A program made the position numbers and the translations under genes. Shown in pieces: positions 38,726-48,826 of a stretch of DNA of 64,000 nt. Every line of letters begins with the position of its first letter. Within the stretch, counting starts at the first letter, position 1. Origin of the DNA: Erythrobacter donghaensis (GTDB lineage Bacteria; Pseudomonadota; Alphaproteobacteria; Sphingomonadales; Sphingomonadaceae); NCBI RefSeq assembly GCF_002155425.1, contig NZ_MUYG01000009.1, positions 186,001-250,000 of the forward strand, given 5' to 3'. The notes beneath the pieces are model-generated. The model was given only the letters and a program-made list of their open reading frames with translations, had not been told where the DNA came from and made no database searches.

Positions 38726-39552
38726 GACGGGTCAGAACTCAGGATAACACGGCGATTGGCAAGCGCAGGCACCTGCGCGCGAACTTCTGCGACGCGAGCA
38801 AGGTCGATCTCGCAAAAGGCGAGCCCCGGCGCTTCCCCGCCCATGTCGAGCAGCACTTCGCCCCACGGGTCGACGACGAGGCTGTGGCCATAGGTCTCGC
38901 GCCCGTCCGCGTGGCGGCCGACCTGCGCGGCGGCAATGACGAAGGCCTGCGCCTCGATCGCGCGCGCGCGCAGCATGACATGCCAATGCGCTGCGCCTGT
39001 GGGCCGGGTGAAGGCGGCCGGCACAGCGATGGCATCGCAGCGGCGGTTGCCGAGCGCCTCGAACAGCGCGGGAAAGCGGATGTCGTAACAGATCGTCAGG
39101 CCAAGCCGCCCGATCGGCGTGTCGTCCACGCTGACCACCGCATCCCCGGCGCGATAGGCGTTGCTCTCGCGCCAGCTCTCGCCGCTTGCGAGGTCAACGT
39201 CGAACATGTGCATCTTGTCATAGGTGACCGGCGCGCCCGCGCCGGGCGCAAACACCATCGCGCGGTTGGCGTAACGACCGTCGGGAAGCGCGACCGCCAT
39301 CGATCCGAGAGCGATCGTCAGCCCGGTTTCCTGCGCCAGCGCGGCCAGCTGCGCAACGTGGGCCGAGGTCTCCTGCGCCACGATATGCGCCGCCCCGCGC
39401 GCCCGGTTGCGATCGAGCAGCAGCGACATTTCGGGGGTGAACAGCATCGCCGCCCCCTCCCGCGCCGCCGCCCCGGCCGCATCGGTGATGGTCGCGCAAT
39501 TGGCCTCGGGATCGATCCCCGAGGTCATCTGGAGCACCGCGATCCGGGTCAT
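38722..39552 (-). CDS. Carbon-nitrogen hydrolase, Nit1/omega-amidase-like
   Basis: A 276-residue nitrilase-superfamily amidase. The catalytic triad is visible: Glu in FTPEMSLL, Lys in YDKMHMFD and Cys in LTICYDIRFP. The Nit1/NIT2-type segment DVDLASGESWRESN follows the lysine. Related enzymes remove damaged forms of glutathione (deaminated glutathione), which would suit its place after a glutaredoxin gene; that is inference. It overlaps the grxC stop and the DUF1178 start. Confidence 0.9.
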   Translation of the reverse strand: MTRIAVLQMTSGIDPEANCATITDAAGAAAREGAAMLFTPEMSLLLDRNRARGAAHIVAQETSAHVAQLAALAQETGLTIALGSMAVALPDGRYANRAMVFAPGAGAPVTYDKMHMFDVDLASGESWRESNAYRAGDAVVSVDDTPIGRLGLTICYDIRFPALFEALGNRRCDAIAVPAAFTRPTGAAHWHVMLRARAIEAQAFVIAAAQVGRHADGRETYGHSLVVDPWGEVLLDMGGEAPGLAFCEIDLARVAEVRAQVPALANRRVILSSDPS

Positions 39553-39815
39553 CAGCCCGCCAAAAGCGCGTCGAGCTTGCCCGCAGCCTCGAGCGCGGCA
39601 AGATCGTCGCTGCCGCCCACGTGCACATCGCCGATGAAGATCTGCGGCACCGTCATCGCATTCGGCGCGCGGGCGAGCATTTCGTCGCGCTTGGCGCCGC
39701 CCATGGTGATGTCGTGCTCGGTGAATTCGGCACCCTTTTGGCTCAGCAGGCGCTTGGCGCGCACGCAGAAGGGGCAGGCGAACTTGGTGTAGATGTCGAT
39801 CTGCGGTGCGGCCAT
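39552..39815 (-). CDS. grxC: Glutaredoxin 3
   Basis: An 87-residue thiol-disulfide oxidoreductase that uses glutathione. The active site is CPFC in IYTKFACPFCVRAKRLL, and the TVPQIFIGDVHVGGSDD segment binds glutathione. ATG 39815 gives the standard length. It is the first gene of grxC-nitrilase-DUF1178, with 1- to 4-base overlaps. A 162-bp divergent region separates it from hsp20. Confidence 0.93.
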   Translation of the reverse strand: MAAPQIDIYTKFACPFCVRAKRLLSQKGAEFTEHDITMGGAKRDEMLARAPNAMTVPQIFIGDVHVGGSDDLAALEAAGKLDALLAG

Positions 39816-39838
39816 CGTAATCCCTCTTGCCAAAGCAT

Positions 39839-39866
39839 CTTGAAAGCTTGCGCGTGAAAACCAAAT
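39839..39866 (+). promoter_or_regulatory. Possible sigma-32-type promoter of hsp20
   Basis: CTTGAA at 39839-39844, 14 bases, then AACCAAAT at 39859-39866. The first element is the consensus -35 of heat-shock sigma-32; the second matches CCCCATNT only in part. It would start transcription about 100 bases before the hsp20 ATG. Confidence 0.35.
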
Positions 39867-39915
39867 AAGCACAGTCACCGCGTTTCGCCAGTCTCGGGAA
39901 GCGCGGGGGCACATA

Positions 39916-39977
39916 GCGGGCGCTGCAATCCGCAGGCCCGCACCCGACCCAAATTGCTCTGGAAGAGGATTTGCACG
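39916..39977 (+). promoter_or_regulatory. Structured 5' UTR of hsp20, ROSE-like thermometer candidate
   Basis: A hairpin with GCGGGC/GCCCGC and CTGC/GCAG stems around AATCC (39916-39941) is followed by TTGCTCTGGAAGAGGA (about 39953-39969), which places a TTGCT box and a purine-rich ribosome-binding site beside each other, as in ROSE elements that hide the ribosome-binding site of small heat-shock genes at low temperature. The downstream stem is weak by eye. Confidence 0.35.
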
Positions 39978-40451
39978 ATGTCACGTTTCGATTTCACCCC
40001 CTACCGCCGCTCCACCGTGGGCTTTGATCGCCTGTTCGACCTGCTCGAAAATCAGGCGCGGCTCAACGCGGGCGACAATTACCCCCCCTTCAACATCTCG
40101 CGCCGGGGCGAGGACAATTACCGCATCACGCTGGCCGTGGCGGGGTTTCGCCCGCAGGATATCGACATCACCGCGCAGCAGAACCTGCTGGTGGTGCAGG
40201 GCCGCAAGCGCGAAGAGGGCGATGACGGGCAGGAGCTGATCCATGTCGGCATCGCCAACCGCGGCTTCGAGCGTCGCTTTGAACTCGCCGATTTCGTCCG
40301 GGTCGAGCGCGCCGATCTTGCCGATGGCCTGCTGATCATCGACCTGGTGCGCGAAGTGCCCGACGCGATGAAGCCGCGCAAGATCGCGATCGGCGGCACC
40401 GCCACGCTGACCGCGGTGCCCACGGACGATGACGCCGCCAGCGCGGCCTGA
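39978..40451 (+). CDS. Small heat-shock protein, Hsp20/IbpA type
   Basis: A 157-residue ATP-independent chaperone that binds unfolding proteins. The alpha-crystallin core runs from NISRRGEDNYRITLAVAGF to GLLIIDLVREVP, and FTPYRRSTVGFDRLFDLLE is the IbpA-like N-terminal arm. The C-terminal arm has KPRKIAIG, close to the conserved I/V-x-I/V. ATG at 39978 is chosen because the core and arm match the IbpA start. The UTR may control it by temperature. Confidence 0.9.
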   Translation: MSRFDFTPYRRSTVGFDRLFDLLENQARLNAGDNYPPFNISRRGEDNYRITLAVAGFRPQDIDITAQQNLLVVQGRKREEGDDGQELIHVGIANRGFERRFELADFVRVERADLADGLLIIDLVREVPDAMKPRKIAIGGTATLTAVPTDDDAASAA

Positions 40452-40477
40452 AACTTTCTATCGGGAAGATAAGTTTA

Positions 40478-40503
40478 GGGGGCGGATCTCGCAATCCGCC
40501 CCC
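40478..40503 (+). terminator. Hairpin after hsp20
   Basis: GGGGGCGGAT and ATCCGCCCCC form a perfect 10-bp stem around CTCGCA, 27 bp after the hsp20 stop. There is no following T tract on the plus strand, so it may be an imperfect terminator or an mRNA-stabilising hairpin. Confidence 0.6.
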
Positions 40504-40520
40504 GCGACTTGCGCCGCCTC

Positions 40521-40566
40521 ACCTGCTCCTATCCGTCCGGGTCGCAGAAGACGGACAAGAGCAGGT
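40521..40566. other. Two-segment imperfect hairpin
   Basis: Outer stem ACCTGCTC/GAGCAGGT (8 bp), a symmetrical 3x3 internal loop (CTA and CAA), inner stem TCCGTC/GACGGA (6 bp) and a 12-base loop. The arrangement looks selected for RNA or DNA structure. There is no open reading frame across it worth reporting. Confidence 0.45.
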
Positions 40567-40936
40567 AAGCTCGTTTCAAAGGCTTCGCTTCGAACTCGGA
40601 CCGAGCCATCCCTGCAAGAGCGACCCGCCGAAGGTTCGTCTTAAGCGACGAAGCCCTGTCAAACCGTGAAGAAGTGCCTCCCTGTAATTCGGAATGGCAA
40701 TAACACGCAAGGGCAATCTACGAAACTTGTAAGGATACGACATTGAAATCCAGACTTCGGTAACAAAGGATTGCAATGCGATTTCGTAATATCAACTAGG
40801 CTGTCGCGCTGATCGATCCGCCAAGCTTCCGCAAGGCCACGCGGCGCCCGGTGAGGCGGCGGCCATCGAGGTTAAATGCCTCTGCTTGTTCGAATTTCGG
40901 CCGCTCCTGGCGCACCGCTCCCCGGCACCGGCTGGC

Positions 40937-42586
<1,650 letters not shown>

Positions 42587-42689
42587 TTAAGCGTCAGGAG
42601 GGATTCGGAGCAAGCGAATTGACGCGCCAAATCGCGCGCCATCCACAGTGCCGGTGGCGGCAGGCCGCAAAAACGCAGCCGCGGGGCGA

Positions 42690-43094
42690 TTATTGGGCGG
42701 GCTGACCCGTGGGCGCCGGGGCGGCCGAAGGCTGCGCGGCCGGGGCATCGCGAGCGGGAGCCGCCGGCGCCTGGGCCGGGGACGTTTCACCCAGCACATC
42801 GGGCAGAGCGCCCGCTGCCGGGGCATCGCGATCAAGCGTTGTCGTCACGTCGCCGACCTTGCTTTCCCGCACCGCCAGCGCGGCGAGTACGATCGACAGG
42901 GTCACGAAGGCAATCGCCAGCCACTTTGTCGCGCGCGACAGGAAATCGGCCGCACCGCGCGCGCCGAAAGCGCCGCCCGGGCTGCCGCCGCCGATCCCCA
43001 GACCACCGCCTTCAGAGCGCTGCATCAGCACCACGCCAACCAGCGCGGCGGCCACCAGGGCCTGAATCACAGTAAGGAAGATGAACAGGGACAT
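42690..43094 (-). CDS. secG: Protein translocase subunit SecG
   Basis: A 134-residue SecYEG subunit. Two transmembrane helices (FIFLTVIQALVAAALVGVVLM and WLAIAFVTLSIVLAALAV) flank the family loop QRSEGGGLGIGGGSPGG...DFLSRATK. The C-terminal Ala/Pro-rich tail of about 60 residues is common in alphaproteobacterial SecG. ATG at 43094. It lies 124 bp after tpiA and 115 bp before pyrG. Confidence 0.92.
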   Translation of the reverse strand: MSLFIFLTVIQALVAAALVGVVLMQRSEGGGLGIGGGSPGGAFGARGAADFLSRATKWLAIAFVTLSIVLAALAVRESKVGDVTTTLDRDAPAAGALPDVLGETSPAQAPAAPARDAPAAQPSAAPAPTGQPAQ

Positions 43095-43218
43095 GAAACG
43101 CTTCTCGTGGCCGGGGGCGATGGCTCGCCCGGGTGAATAGATTGCGCGCCATGTAAGCGTGCAAGCGCCGCGCGGCAAGCCCGGGCGGGCGCGCCGCGCG
43201 ACATAGCCTGGAGGTCGC

Positions 43219-43992
43219 CTAGTTCGCCGAAGGCTCGCTGGCGGCGAGCGCGATGCCCATCAGGCTGTCGGCGGTCAGGCTTGCCCCGCCCACCAGCGCG
43301 CCGCCAACCTCGGGGACGGCGAAGATTTCGGCCGCGTTGTCGGGCTTGACCGAGCCACCATAGAGGATCCGCACCTCGCTGCCCTGCTCTTCGCCGAACA
43401 ACTGGATCAGCAGCGCGCGGATTTCGCCATGCATTTCGGCGATGTCGTCGGTGGTGGCTGCGGTGCCGGTGCCGATCGCCCAGATCGGTTCATAGGCCAC
43501 GGTCAGCCGCTCGGCGACATCGGCCGGCATGGCGTCGGCCGGAGGGAGCGAGGCTTTGAGCTGGGCCTTCACGAAGGCGACGGCCTTGCCCGATTCGCGC
43601 GTGTCGGCGCTTTCGCCGCAGCACATGATGATCTTCAGCCCCGCCGCCAGCGCCGCCTCGGCCTTGGCGCGCACCAGCGCATCGGTCTCGCGGTGGTTCT
43701 GCCGCCGTTCCGAATGACCGAGGATGACGAAGCTTGCCCCCGCATCCGCGACCATCGCCGCCGAGATATCCCCGGTATGCGCGCCGCCATCGGCCTCGTG
43801 GCAATCCTGCGCGCCGACTGCGATCTGCTCGGCCTCGCGGTGGATCGGGTGGATCAGGGTGTAGGGCGGCGCGAGCGCGACTTCGACCTTCATGTGCCGC
43901 TGGGCCGCACGATCGATCGTGCGCGCCTCCGACAGCATCGCGCGGGTGCCGTGCATCTTCCAGTTTCCGACGATATAGGGTCGGCGGGTCAT
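43219..43992 (-). CDS. tpiA: Triosephosphate isomerase
   Basis: A 257-residue TIM-barrel enzyme that interconverts glyceraldehyde 3-phosphate and dihydroxyacetone phosphate. The catalytic residues are visible: Lys in VGNWKMHG, His in ILGHSERR and Glu in VAYEPIWAIGTG. The phosphate-binding loop is in ILYGGSVKPDNA. ATG 43992 has AAAGG upstream; the frame extends five codons further. It is the first gene of tpiA-secG-pyrG. Confidence 0.95.
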   Translation of the reverse strand: MTRRPYIVGNWKMHGTRAMLSEARTIDRAAQRHMKVEVALAPPYTLIHPIHREAEQIAVGAQDCHEADGGAHTGDISAAMVADAGASFVILGHSERRQNHRETDALVRAKAEAALAAGLKIIMCCGESADTRESGKAVAFVKAQLKASLPPADAMPADVAERLTVAYEPIWAIGTGTAATTDDIAEMHGEIRALLIQLFGEEQGSEVRILYGGSVKPDNAAEIFAVPEVGGALVGGASLTADSLMGIALAASEPSAN

Positions 43993-44030
43993 GTTCTGCC
44001 TTTGCACTCTGAATAAAATGAGAGGGTTGG

Positions 44031-44079
44031 CCCGGGGCCGCGTGATTCTGTGTCGTGCTGTATCGCCCCGGGGCCGCGT
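44031..44079. repeat. Direct repeat between tpiA and the PpiD-like gene
   Basis: CCCGGGGCCGCGT occurs at 44031-44043 and again at 44067-44079, 36 bp apart start to start, in the 248-bp divergent region. The repeated unit contains a near-palindrome. It may be an operator for one of the divergent genes; no regulator is known to me. Confidence 0.4.
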
Positions 44080-44240
44080 CCGCTAGCCGAGGACGCTGCG
44101 CTAGTCAAAACGCGCGCGAACCTGTTGCCGCGCGGTCGCAGGGCCTCTAAAGCGCCTCAGCGCCGCGAATGCTTCGCAGCGCGCGCCGCAGGGCCTTGGC
44201 GCTCTGCCACTTGCCAGCCTCCCGTGGGGTCGACCGACAG

Positions 44241-46175
44241 ATGATTTCGTTTTTCCGCCGCTTCTTCCAGTCCAAGATCGGTCTGCCGATCGTCCTTGCC
44301 TTTCTCGCGCTAATCGCTCTGGCGTTTGCCGCCTCCGACATCAGCGGGTCGAGTTTTGGCGGGGCCGTGTCCAACTCCGACAAGATCGCGGTCGTCGGGG
44401 GCGAGGGCATTCCGGTGTCCGATCTCACCCTCGGCGCGAATACCGCGGTGGACCAGCTGCGGAGGCAGAACCCGACGCTGACCATGCCCGAATTTGTCGC
44501 CGAAGGCGGGCTGGACGAGGTCATGCGGCAGCTGATCGATCGCTACACCATCGGTGCCTATGGCGAGAAATACGGCCTGCGGGGCGGCGAGAATCTGGTC
44601 AACAGCGAGATTCTCAAAATTCAGGCCTTCAAGGGGCTGACCGGTGAGTTCGACGAACAGACCTATCTGGCAGCGCTTGCCCGTCAGGGACTGACCCCGG
44701 CGATGTTCCGGCGCGACCTGTCCGACGGGATGATCGAGCAGCAATTGCTCGGCCCGGCCGTCGCCGCGCCGCGCCTGCCTGAAAAGATCGCCGCGCAATA
44801 TGCCGCGCTGGTGCTCGAAAAGCGCAAGGGCGAGATCGCGCTGATCCCCAGCGCCTCCTATGCGCCCGCTGCTGGCCCGTCCGAGGCGCAGCTGACCGCG
44901 TGGTACAAGGACAACCGCACCAAGTTCATCCGCCCCGAGCGCCGAACGCTGCGCTTTGCCGTGTTCGGGACCGATACGCTGAAGGTCAATGCCACGCCCA
45001 CCGCGGCGGAAATCGCCGAACGCTACAAGCGCGATGCCGCCCGTTTCCAGGCGAGCGAGACGCGCGCGATCACCAGCTTCGTGGTGCCCACGCAGGATGC
45101 CGCCAGGTCGCTGGCCGCGCGCATCCGTGGCGGCGCGGCGCTTGAGAGCGTTGCGCGTGAAGCCGGGTTCACCGCCTCCACCGCCGAACCGCGGGATCGC
45201 GAAGCGATGGCGGGCGCCACCAGCTTCGCCTTTGCCGAAAGCGCCTTCAAGGCCGCCGAAGGCGCGATTGTCGAGCCCGCGCAAGGCACGCTGGGCTGGT
45301 ATGTGGCGCGCGTCGACAAGGTGGTGCGCACCCCGGCGCGCACGCTGGCACAGGCCACGCCCGAGATTACCGAGCAGCTCACCACTGAAAAGCGCGCCGC
45401 CGCGATCGGCGATCTGACCGCCGAAATCGAAGCCGAGATCGACGGTGGCACTGCGCTGGCCGAAGTCGCCAAGACCTATGGCCTTACCATCGAGACTACG
45501 CCTGCCCTGCTCGCCAACGGACAGGCCTTCGGGCGGCCCGATGTGCAGATCGTGCCGCAGCTGGCCGCGGTGCTCCAGACCGCCTTCCAGATGGAGGAAA
45601 GCGAGCCGCAACTGGCGCAGGTGCAGGCCGATCAATTCGTGATCTTTGAGGTCGCCCGAGTCGAGGAAGCCAGCGCCCCGCCGCTCGCCGAAGTGCGTGA
45701 TCTCGCGATTGCCGGGTGGAAGCGCGCGCAAGGCGCGATCCTCGCCAAGCAGGCGGCCGAGCGGATCACCGCCAAGGTGCGCGCCGGCACGCCGCTCGCC
45801 GCTGCGCTCGCCGCCGAGAACAAGTCCGGGTTCGAGCGCGAATCGATCAATCTCGAACGCCGCGAACTGCTCTCGGGCCGCCAGCCCCGCGTCGCCCCGC
45901 CGCTGGTGCTGATGTTCAGCATGGCCGAAGGCACGGTCAAGCCGCTCGAAGGCCCGCGCGATCTGGGCTGGTATGTGGTGTCGCTCGAGGACATCACCAT
46001 CCTGCCGATCGCCGAAAACAGCGATGTCGTGCAGCAGACCCGCCAGCAGCTGGGCGCGGCGCTGAGCGATGAATATCGCGGGCAGACGATCACCGCGATG
46101 CGCAAGGATCTGGGCGTCACCCGCAATGAAGGCGCCATCGCCGCGGTGCGCAAGCAGCTCGCCGGCGAACAGTAA
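44241..46175 (+). CDS. Membrane-anchored peptidyl-prolyl isomerase (PpiD-like)
   Basis: A 644-residue periplasmic foldase. One N-terminal helix (IGLPIVLAFLALIALAFAAS) anchors it. The SurA-type N-terminal domain covers about residues 40-200, and the parvulin-like region lies at about 240-370 with SFVVPTQDAARSLAARIRGGA and LGWYVARVDKV. A second GMV-type region near 560 (LGWYVVSLEDI) repeats the pattern. It probably helps outer membrane proteins fold. The start is ATG 44241. It precedes trpE by 24 bp, and transcription may continue into the trp genes. Confidence 0.87.
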   Translation: MISFFRRFFQSKIGLPIVLAFLALIALAFAASDISGSSFGGAVSNSDKIAVVGGEGIPVSDLTLGANTAVDQLRRQNPTLTMPEFVAEGGLDEVMRQLIDRYTIGAYGEKYGLRGGENLVNSEILKIQAFKGLTGEFDEQTYLAALARQGLTPAMFRRDLSDGMIEQQLLGPAVAAPRLPEKIAAQYAALVLEKRKGEIALIPSASYAPAAGPSEAQLTAWYKDNRTKFIRPERRTLRFAVFGTDTLKVNATPTAAEIAERYKRDAARFQASETRAITSFVVPTQDAARSLAARIRGGAALESVAREAGFTASTAEPRDREAMAGATSFAFAESAFKAAEGAIVEPAQGTLGWYVARVDKVVRTPARTLAQATPEITEQLTTEKRAAAIGDLTAEIEAEIDGGTALAEVAKTYGLTIETTPALLANGQAFGRPDVQIVPQLAAVLQTAFQMEESEPQLAQVQADQFVIFEVARVEEASAPPLAEVRDLAIAGWKRAQGAILAKQAAERITAKVRAGTPLAAALAAENKSGFERESINLERRELLSGRQPRVAPPLVLMFSMAEGTVKPLEGPRDLGWYVVSLEDITILPIAENSDVVQQTRQQLGAALSDEYRGQTITAMRKDLGVTRNEGAIAAVRKQLAGEQ

Positions 46176-46199
46176 GCGCGCAAGTCCTGTGATCGTAAC

Positions 46200-47729
46200 G
46201 TGAGCCTGACTGCGACTGGCCTCCAGCCCGAAAACGCCGCCGCCGCCTGCGTGAGCCTGCGCGACGGGCGCCCGGCGCTGGTGTGGCGCAGGATCATCGC
46301 CGACAGCGACACGCCGGTGGGCGCGGCGCGGCGGCTGATTGTGCCGGGGCGCGGCGACTTTCTGCTCGAGTCGGTTGAGGGCGGCGAGGTGCGCGGGCGC
46401 TACAGCCTGCTCGGGCTTGATCCCGATCTGGTGTTCCGCGCGCGGGGCAATGCTGCCGAAATCAACCGCGACTGGAAGCTGGATCCTGAGGCCTTCAGCC
46501 CGCTTGAAGGCGATGCACTGGCCGAACTGCGCGCTCTCGCCGCTGCTTGCCGGGTCGATCCCATGCCCGAGGGCCTGCCTCCCGCCCTCGCCTGCCTCGT
46601 CGGCTATCTCGGTTACGAGACAATCGGGCTGGTCGAGACCTTGCCGCGCGCCGCCGACAGCCCGCTCGATCTGCCCGACATGCTGTTCGTGCGTCCCACG
46701 GTCATTCTGGTGTTCGACGGCCTCACCAACGCGCTGTTCGCCATCGCGCCGATCTGGGAGGCGAGCGATCCCGAGGCTGCGGTGGTGCGCGCAGGCGAGC
46801 GGATCGATGCGACGCTGAGCCAGCTCGGCACCGCCCTGCCCGTTGCCGCCGGCGAGGCGGTGCCCGATGCGCTCCCCGACCTCGCCCCGGTGATCGCGCC
46901 GGATGACTACAAGGCGATGGCCCTGCGCGCGAAGGATTACATCCTTGCAGGCGACATCTTCCAGGTGGTTCTGGCCCAGCGCTTCACCTGTCCCTTCACC
47001 CTGCCCCCGCTGGCGCTCTACCGCGCGCTGCGGCGGGTGAACCCCTCGCCCTTCCTCTATTTCCTCGACCTCCCCGGCTTCGCGCTGGTCGGTTCCTCGC
47101 CCGAGATCCTCGTGCGGGTGCGGGAGGGCGAAGTCACGATCCGCCCGATCGCGGGGACGCGCCCGCGCGGCAAAACCCGCGAGGAGGATGACGCCAACGA
47201 AGCCAGCCTGCTCGCCGATCCCAAGGAGCGGGCCGAGCACCTCATGCTGCTCGATCTAGGCCGCAACGATGTCGGCCGGGTGGCGGCGGCGGGGACGGTG
47301 GAGGTGACCGACAGCTTCACCATCGAGCGCTACAGCCACGTGATGCACATCGTCAGCAATGTCGTGGGGCGGCTCGACCCTGCTAAGGACGCGCTCGACG
47401 CGCTGTTTGCGGGCTTTCCGGCTGGCACCGTCTCGGGTGCGCCCAAGATCAGGGCCTGCGAGATCATTGCCGAACTGGAGCCCGAAACGCGCGGCGCCTA
47501 TGCGGGCGGTGTGGGCTATTTCGCGCCCGACGGCTCGCTCGACAGCTGCATCGTGTTGCGCACCGCGGTGGTGAAGGACGGGGTGATGCACGTGCAGGCG
47601 GGCGCGGGGATCGTCGCCGATTCCGATCCCGATTACGAACTCGCCGAATGCCGCGCCAAGGCCGGCGCGCTGATCGCCGCCGCGCGCGAGGCAGTACGCG
47701 TGGCGGGCGAACCGGGGTATGGGCAATGA
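46200..47729 (+). CDS. trpE: Anthranilate synthase component I
   Basis: A 509-residue chorismate-using enzyme, first committed step of tryptophan synthesis. The chorismate-binding domain has FQVVLAQRF, GSSPEILVRV, IAGTRPRGKT, LGRNDVGRVA and the conserved FPAGTVSGAPKIRA. The N-terminal domain has GRYSLLGLDPD; the feedback-site region is less certain. GTG at 46200. There is no room for a leader peptide or attenuator before it (24 bp). trpGDC lie 2.3 kb downstream, with three other genes between. Confidence 0.95.
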   Translation: MSLTATGLQPENAAAACVSLRDGRPALVWRRIIADSDTPVGAARRLIVPGRGDFLLESVEGGEVRGRYSLLGLDPDLVFRARGNAAEINRDWKLDPEAFSPLEGDALAELRALAAACRVDPMPEGLPPALACLVGYLGYETIGLVETLPRAADSPLDLPDMLFVRPTVILVFDGLTNALFAIAPIWEASDPEAAVVRAGERIDATLSQLGTALPVAAGEAVPDALPDLAPVIAPDDYKAMALRAKDYILAGDIFQVVLAQRFTCPFTLPPLALYRALRRVNPSPFLYFLDLPGFALVGSSPEILVRVREGEVTIRPIAGTRPRGKTREEDDANEASLLADPKERAEHLMLLDLGRNDVGRVAAAGTVEVTDSFTIERYSHVMHIVSNVVGRLDPAKDALDALFAGFPAGTVSGAPKIRACEIIAELEPETRGAYAGGVGYFAPDGSLDSCIVLRTAVVKDGVMHVQAGAGIVADSDPDYELAECRAKAGALIAAAREAVRVAGEPGYGQ

Positions 47730-48826
47730 GCACAAGCGTAATCATCCGGCTTTTCGTTGCGATCCTCATCGCGCTCGGCCTGCCGCTCGGCGCGCTCAGG
47801 GCCGAGGACTGGGTCGCCAAGGCTGACGAACGCACTATCGTGCTCAATGATTTCGTGTTCGGCACCGGCGACACTCTGCCCGAAATCACCATGCACGCGC
47901 TCACGCTGGGCACACCGCACCGCAACGCCGAGGGCGAAATCGACAACGCGGTGATGCTGCTCCACGGCACCGGCGGCGATGCGACCTCGCTGCTGCAACC
48001 CCATTTCGGCGACGCGATGTTCGGCCCGGGCCAACCGCTCGATATCACGCGCTATTACGTCATTTCCCCGAGCAACCTCGGCCACGGGAAGAGCAGCAAG
48101 CCCAGCGACGGTCTGCGCGCCGCCTTCCCGCGTTACGATTATGACGACATGGTGCGCGCGCAATACCGAATGCTGACCGAGGGGCTCGGCGTCAGCAGCC
48201 TCGAGATGATCCTTGGCACCTCGATGGGGTGCATGCATTCCTTCGTCTGGGGGCCGAAGTATCCGGGCTTTGTCAAAAAATTCGTGCCGCTTGCCTGCAA
48301 CGCGGTCGAGATTGCCGGGCGCAACCGGGTGATGCGCCAGATGGTGATCGACGGTTTCCGCATGGATCCCGCCTATAACGACGGCAATTATGCCGATCCC
48401 GCCGATCTGAAGGTGGGTCAAGCGGTCGCGAGCAATGTGCTGCTGCTGGCGGGGAGCAATCCCTATCGCATGGACGCCGACTACCCCACCCGCGCCGCCG
48501 CCGAGCAATTCTATGCCGCGCGCCGTGAAGCCGCCGCCGCGCGCCCGGTCGATCCCAACGACACGATCTGGCAGTTCGATTCCTCACGCAACTACAACCC
48601 CGCCGCGCGGTTGCACGAAATCACCGCGCCGGTGCTGTGGATCAATTCGGCGGATGATTTCATCAATCCGCCCGGCCTCGGCAATCCGGCGGCGCTCGCT
48701 TCGACCATGCCGCGCGCGCGCTTCGTGCTGATCCCGCCGAGCGCGCAGACTTATGGCCACGGCACGCACAGCCGCCCGCACCTGTGGATGGACGAGTTGC
48801 TGCGCTTTCTGAAAGAGAACCCGTGA
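47726..48826 (+). CDS. Exported alpha/beta hydrolase, MetX-like
   Basis: A 366-residue protein with an N-terminal hydrophobic signal (IRLFVAILIALGLPLGALRAE). The oxyanion region is LLHGTGGDAT and the nucleophile elbow is ILGTSMGCMHSF; DDFINPPG and YGHGTHSRPHLW are probably the acid and histidine regions. It resembles homoserine O-acetyltransferases (MetX fold), but the signal peptide suggests a periplasmic esterase or acyltransferase. ATG overlaps the trpE stop (ATGA). No direct tie to tryptophan synthesis is visible. Confidence 0.8.
   Translation: MSTSVIIRLFVAILIALGLPLGALRAEDWVAKADERTIVLNDFVFGTGDTLPEITMHALTLGTPHRNAEGEIDNAVMLLHGTGGDATSLLQPHFGDAMFGPGQPLDITRYYVISPSNLGHGKSSKPSDGLRAAFPRYDYDDMVRAQYRMLTEGLGVSSLEMILGTSMGCMHSFVWGPKYPGFVKKFVPLACNAVEIAGRNRVMRQMVIDGFRMDPAYNDGNYADPADLKVGQAVASNVLLLAGSNPYRMDADYPTRAAAEQFYAARREAAAARPVDPNDTIWQFDSSRNYNPAARLHEITAPVLWINSADDFINPPGLGNPAALASTMPRARFVLIPPSAQTYGHGTHSRPHLWMDELLRFLKENP

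Larger units (their letters stand above)
40452..40936. other. Gene-poor region between hsp20 and pyrG with several hairpins
   Basis: The only gap longer than 300 bp. It is AT-richer than its surroundings, with no convincing gene. It holds a terminator-like hairpin (40478-40503), a two-part hairpin (40521-40566), and a TTCGTC/GACGAA hairpin (40635-40652). A 66-codon minus-strand frame (40576-40776) exists but I do not support it as a gene. The region could encode small RNAs. Confidence 0.6.

Noticed and set aside
40521..40566. Integron attC site
   Set aside because: The stem lacks the GTTRRRY/RYYYAAC ends and no integrase or gene cassettes are present.
40576..40776. 66-codon minus-strand frame in the hsp20-pyrG gap
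   Set aside because: No good ribosome-binding site and it overlaps the structured hairpin region; very basic composition suggests chance. Conservation search could reopen it.
46176..46199. trp attenuator or leader peptide
   Set aside because: Only 24 bases separate trpE from the preceding gene, too short for a leader with alternative hairpins.
44310..47240. 976-codon open frame on the minus strand
   Set aside because: It lies across the PpiD-like gene and trpE, both with strong motifs; its composition is that of a shadow frame.
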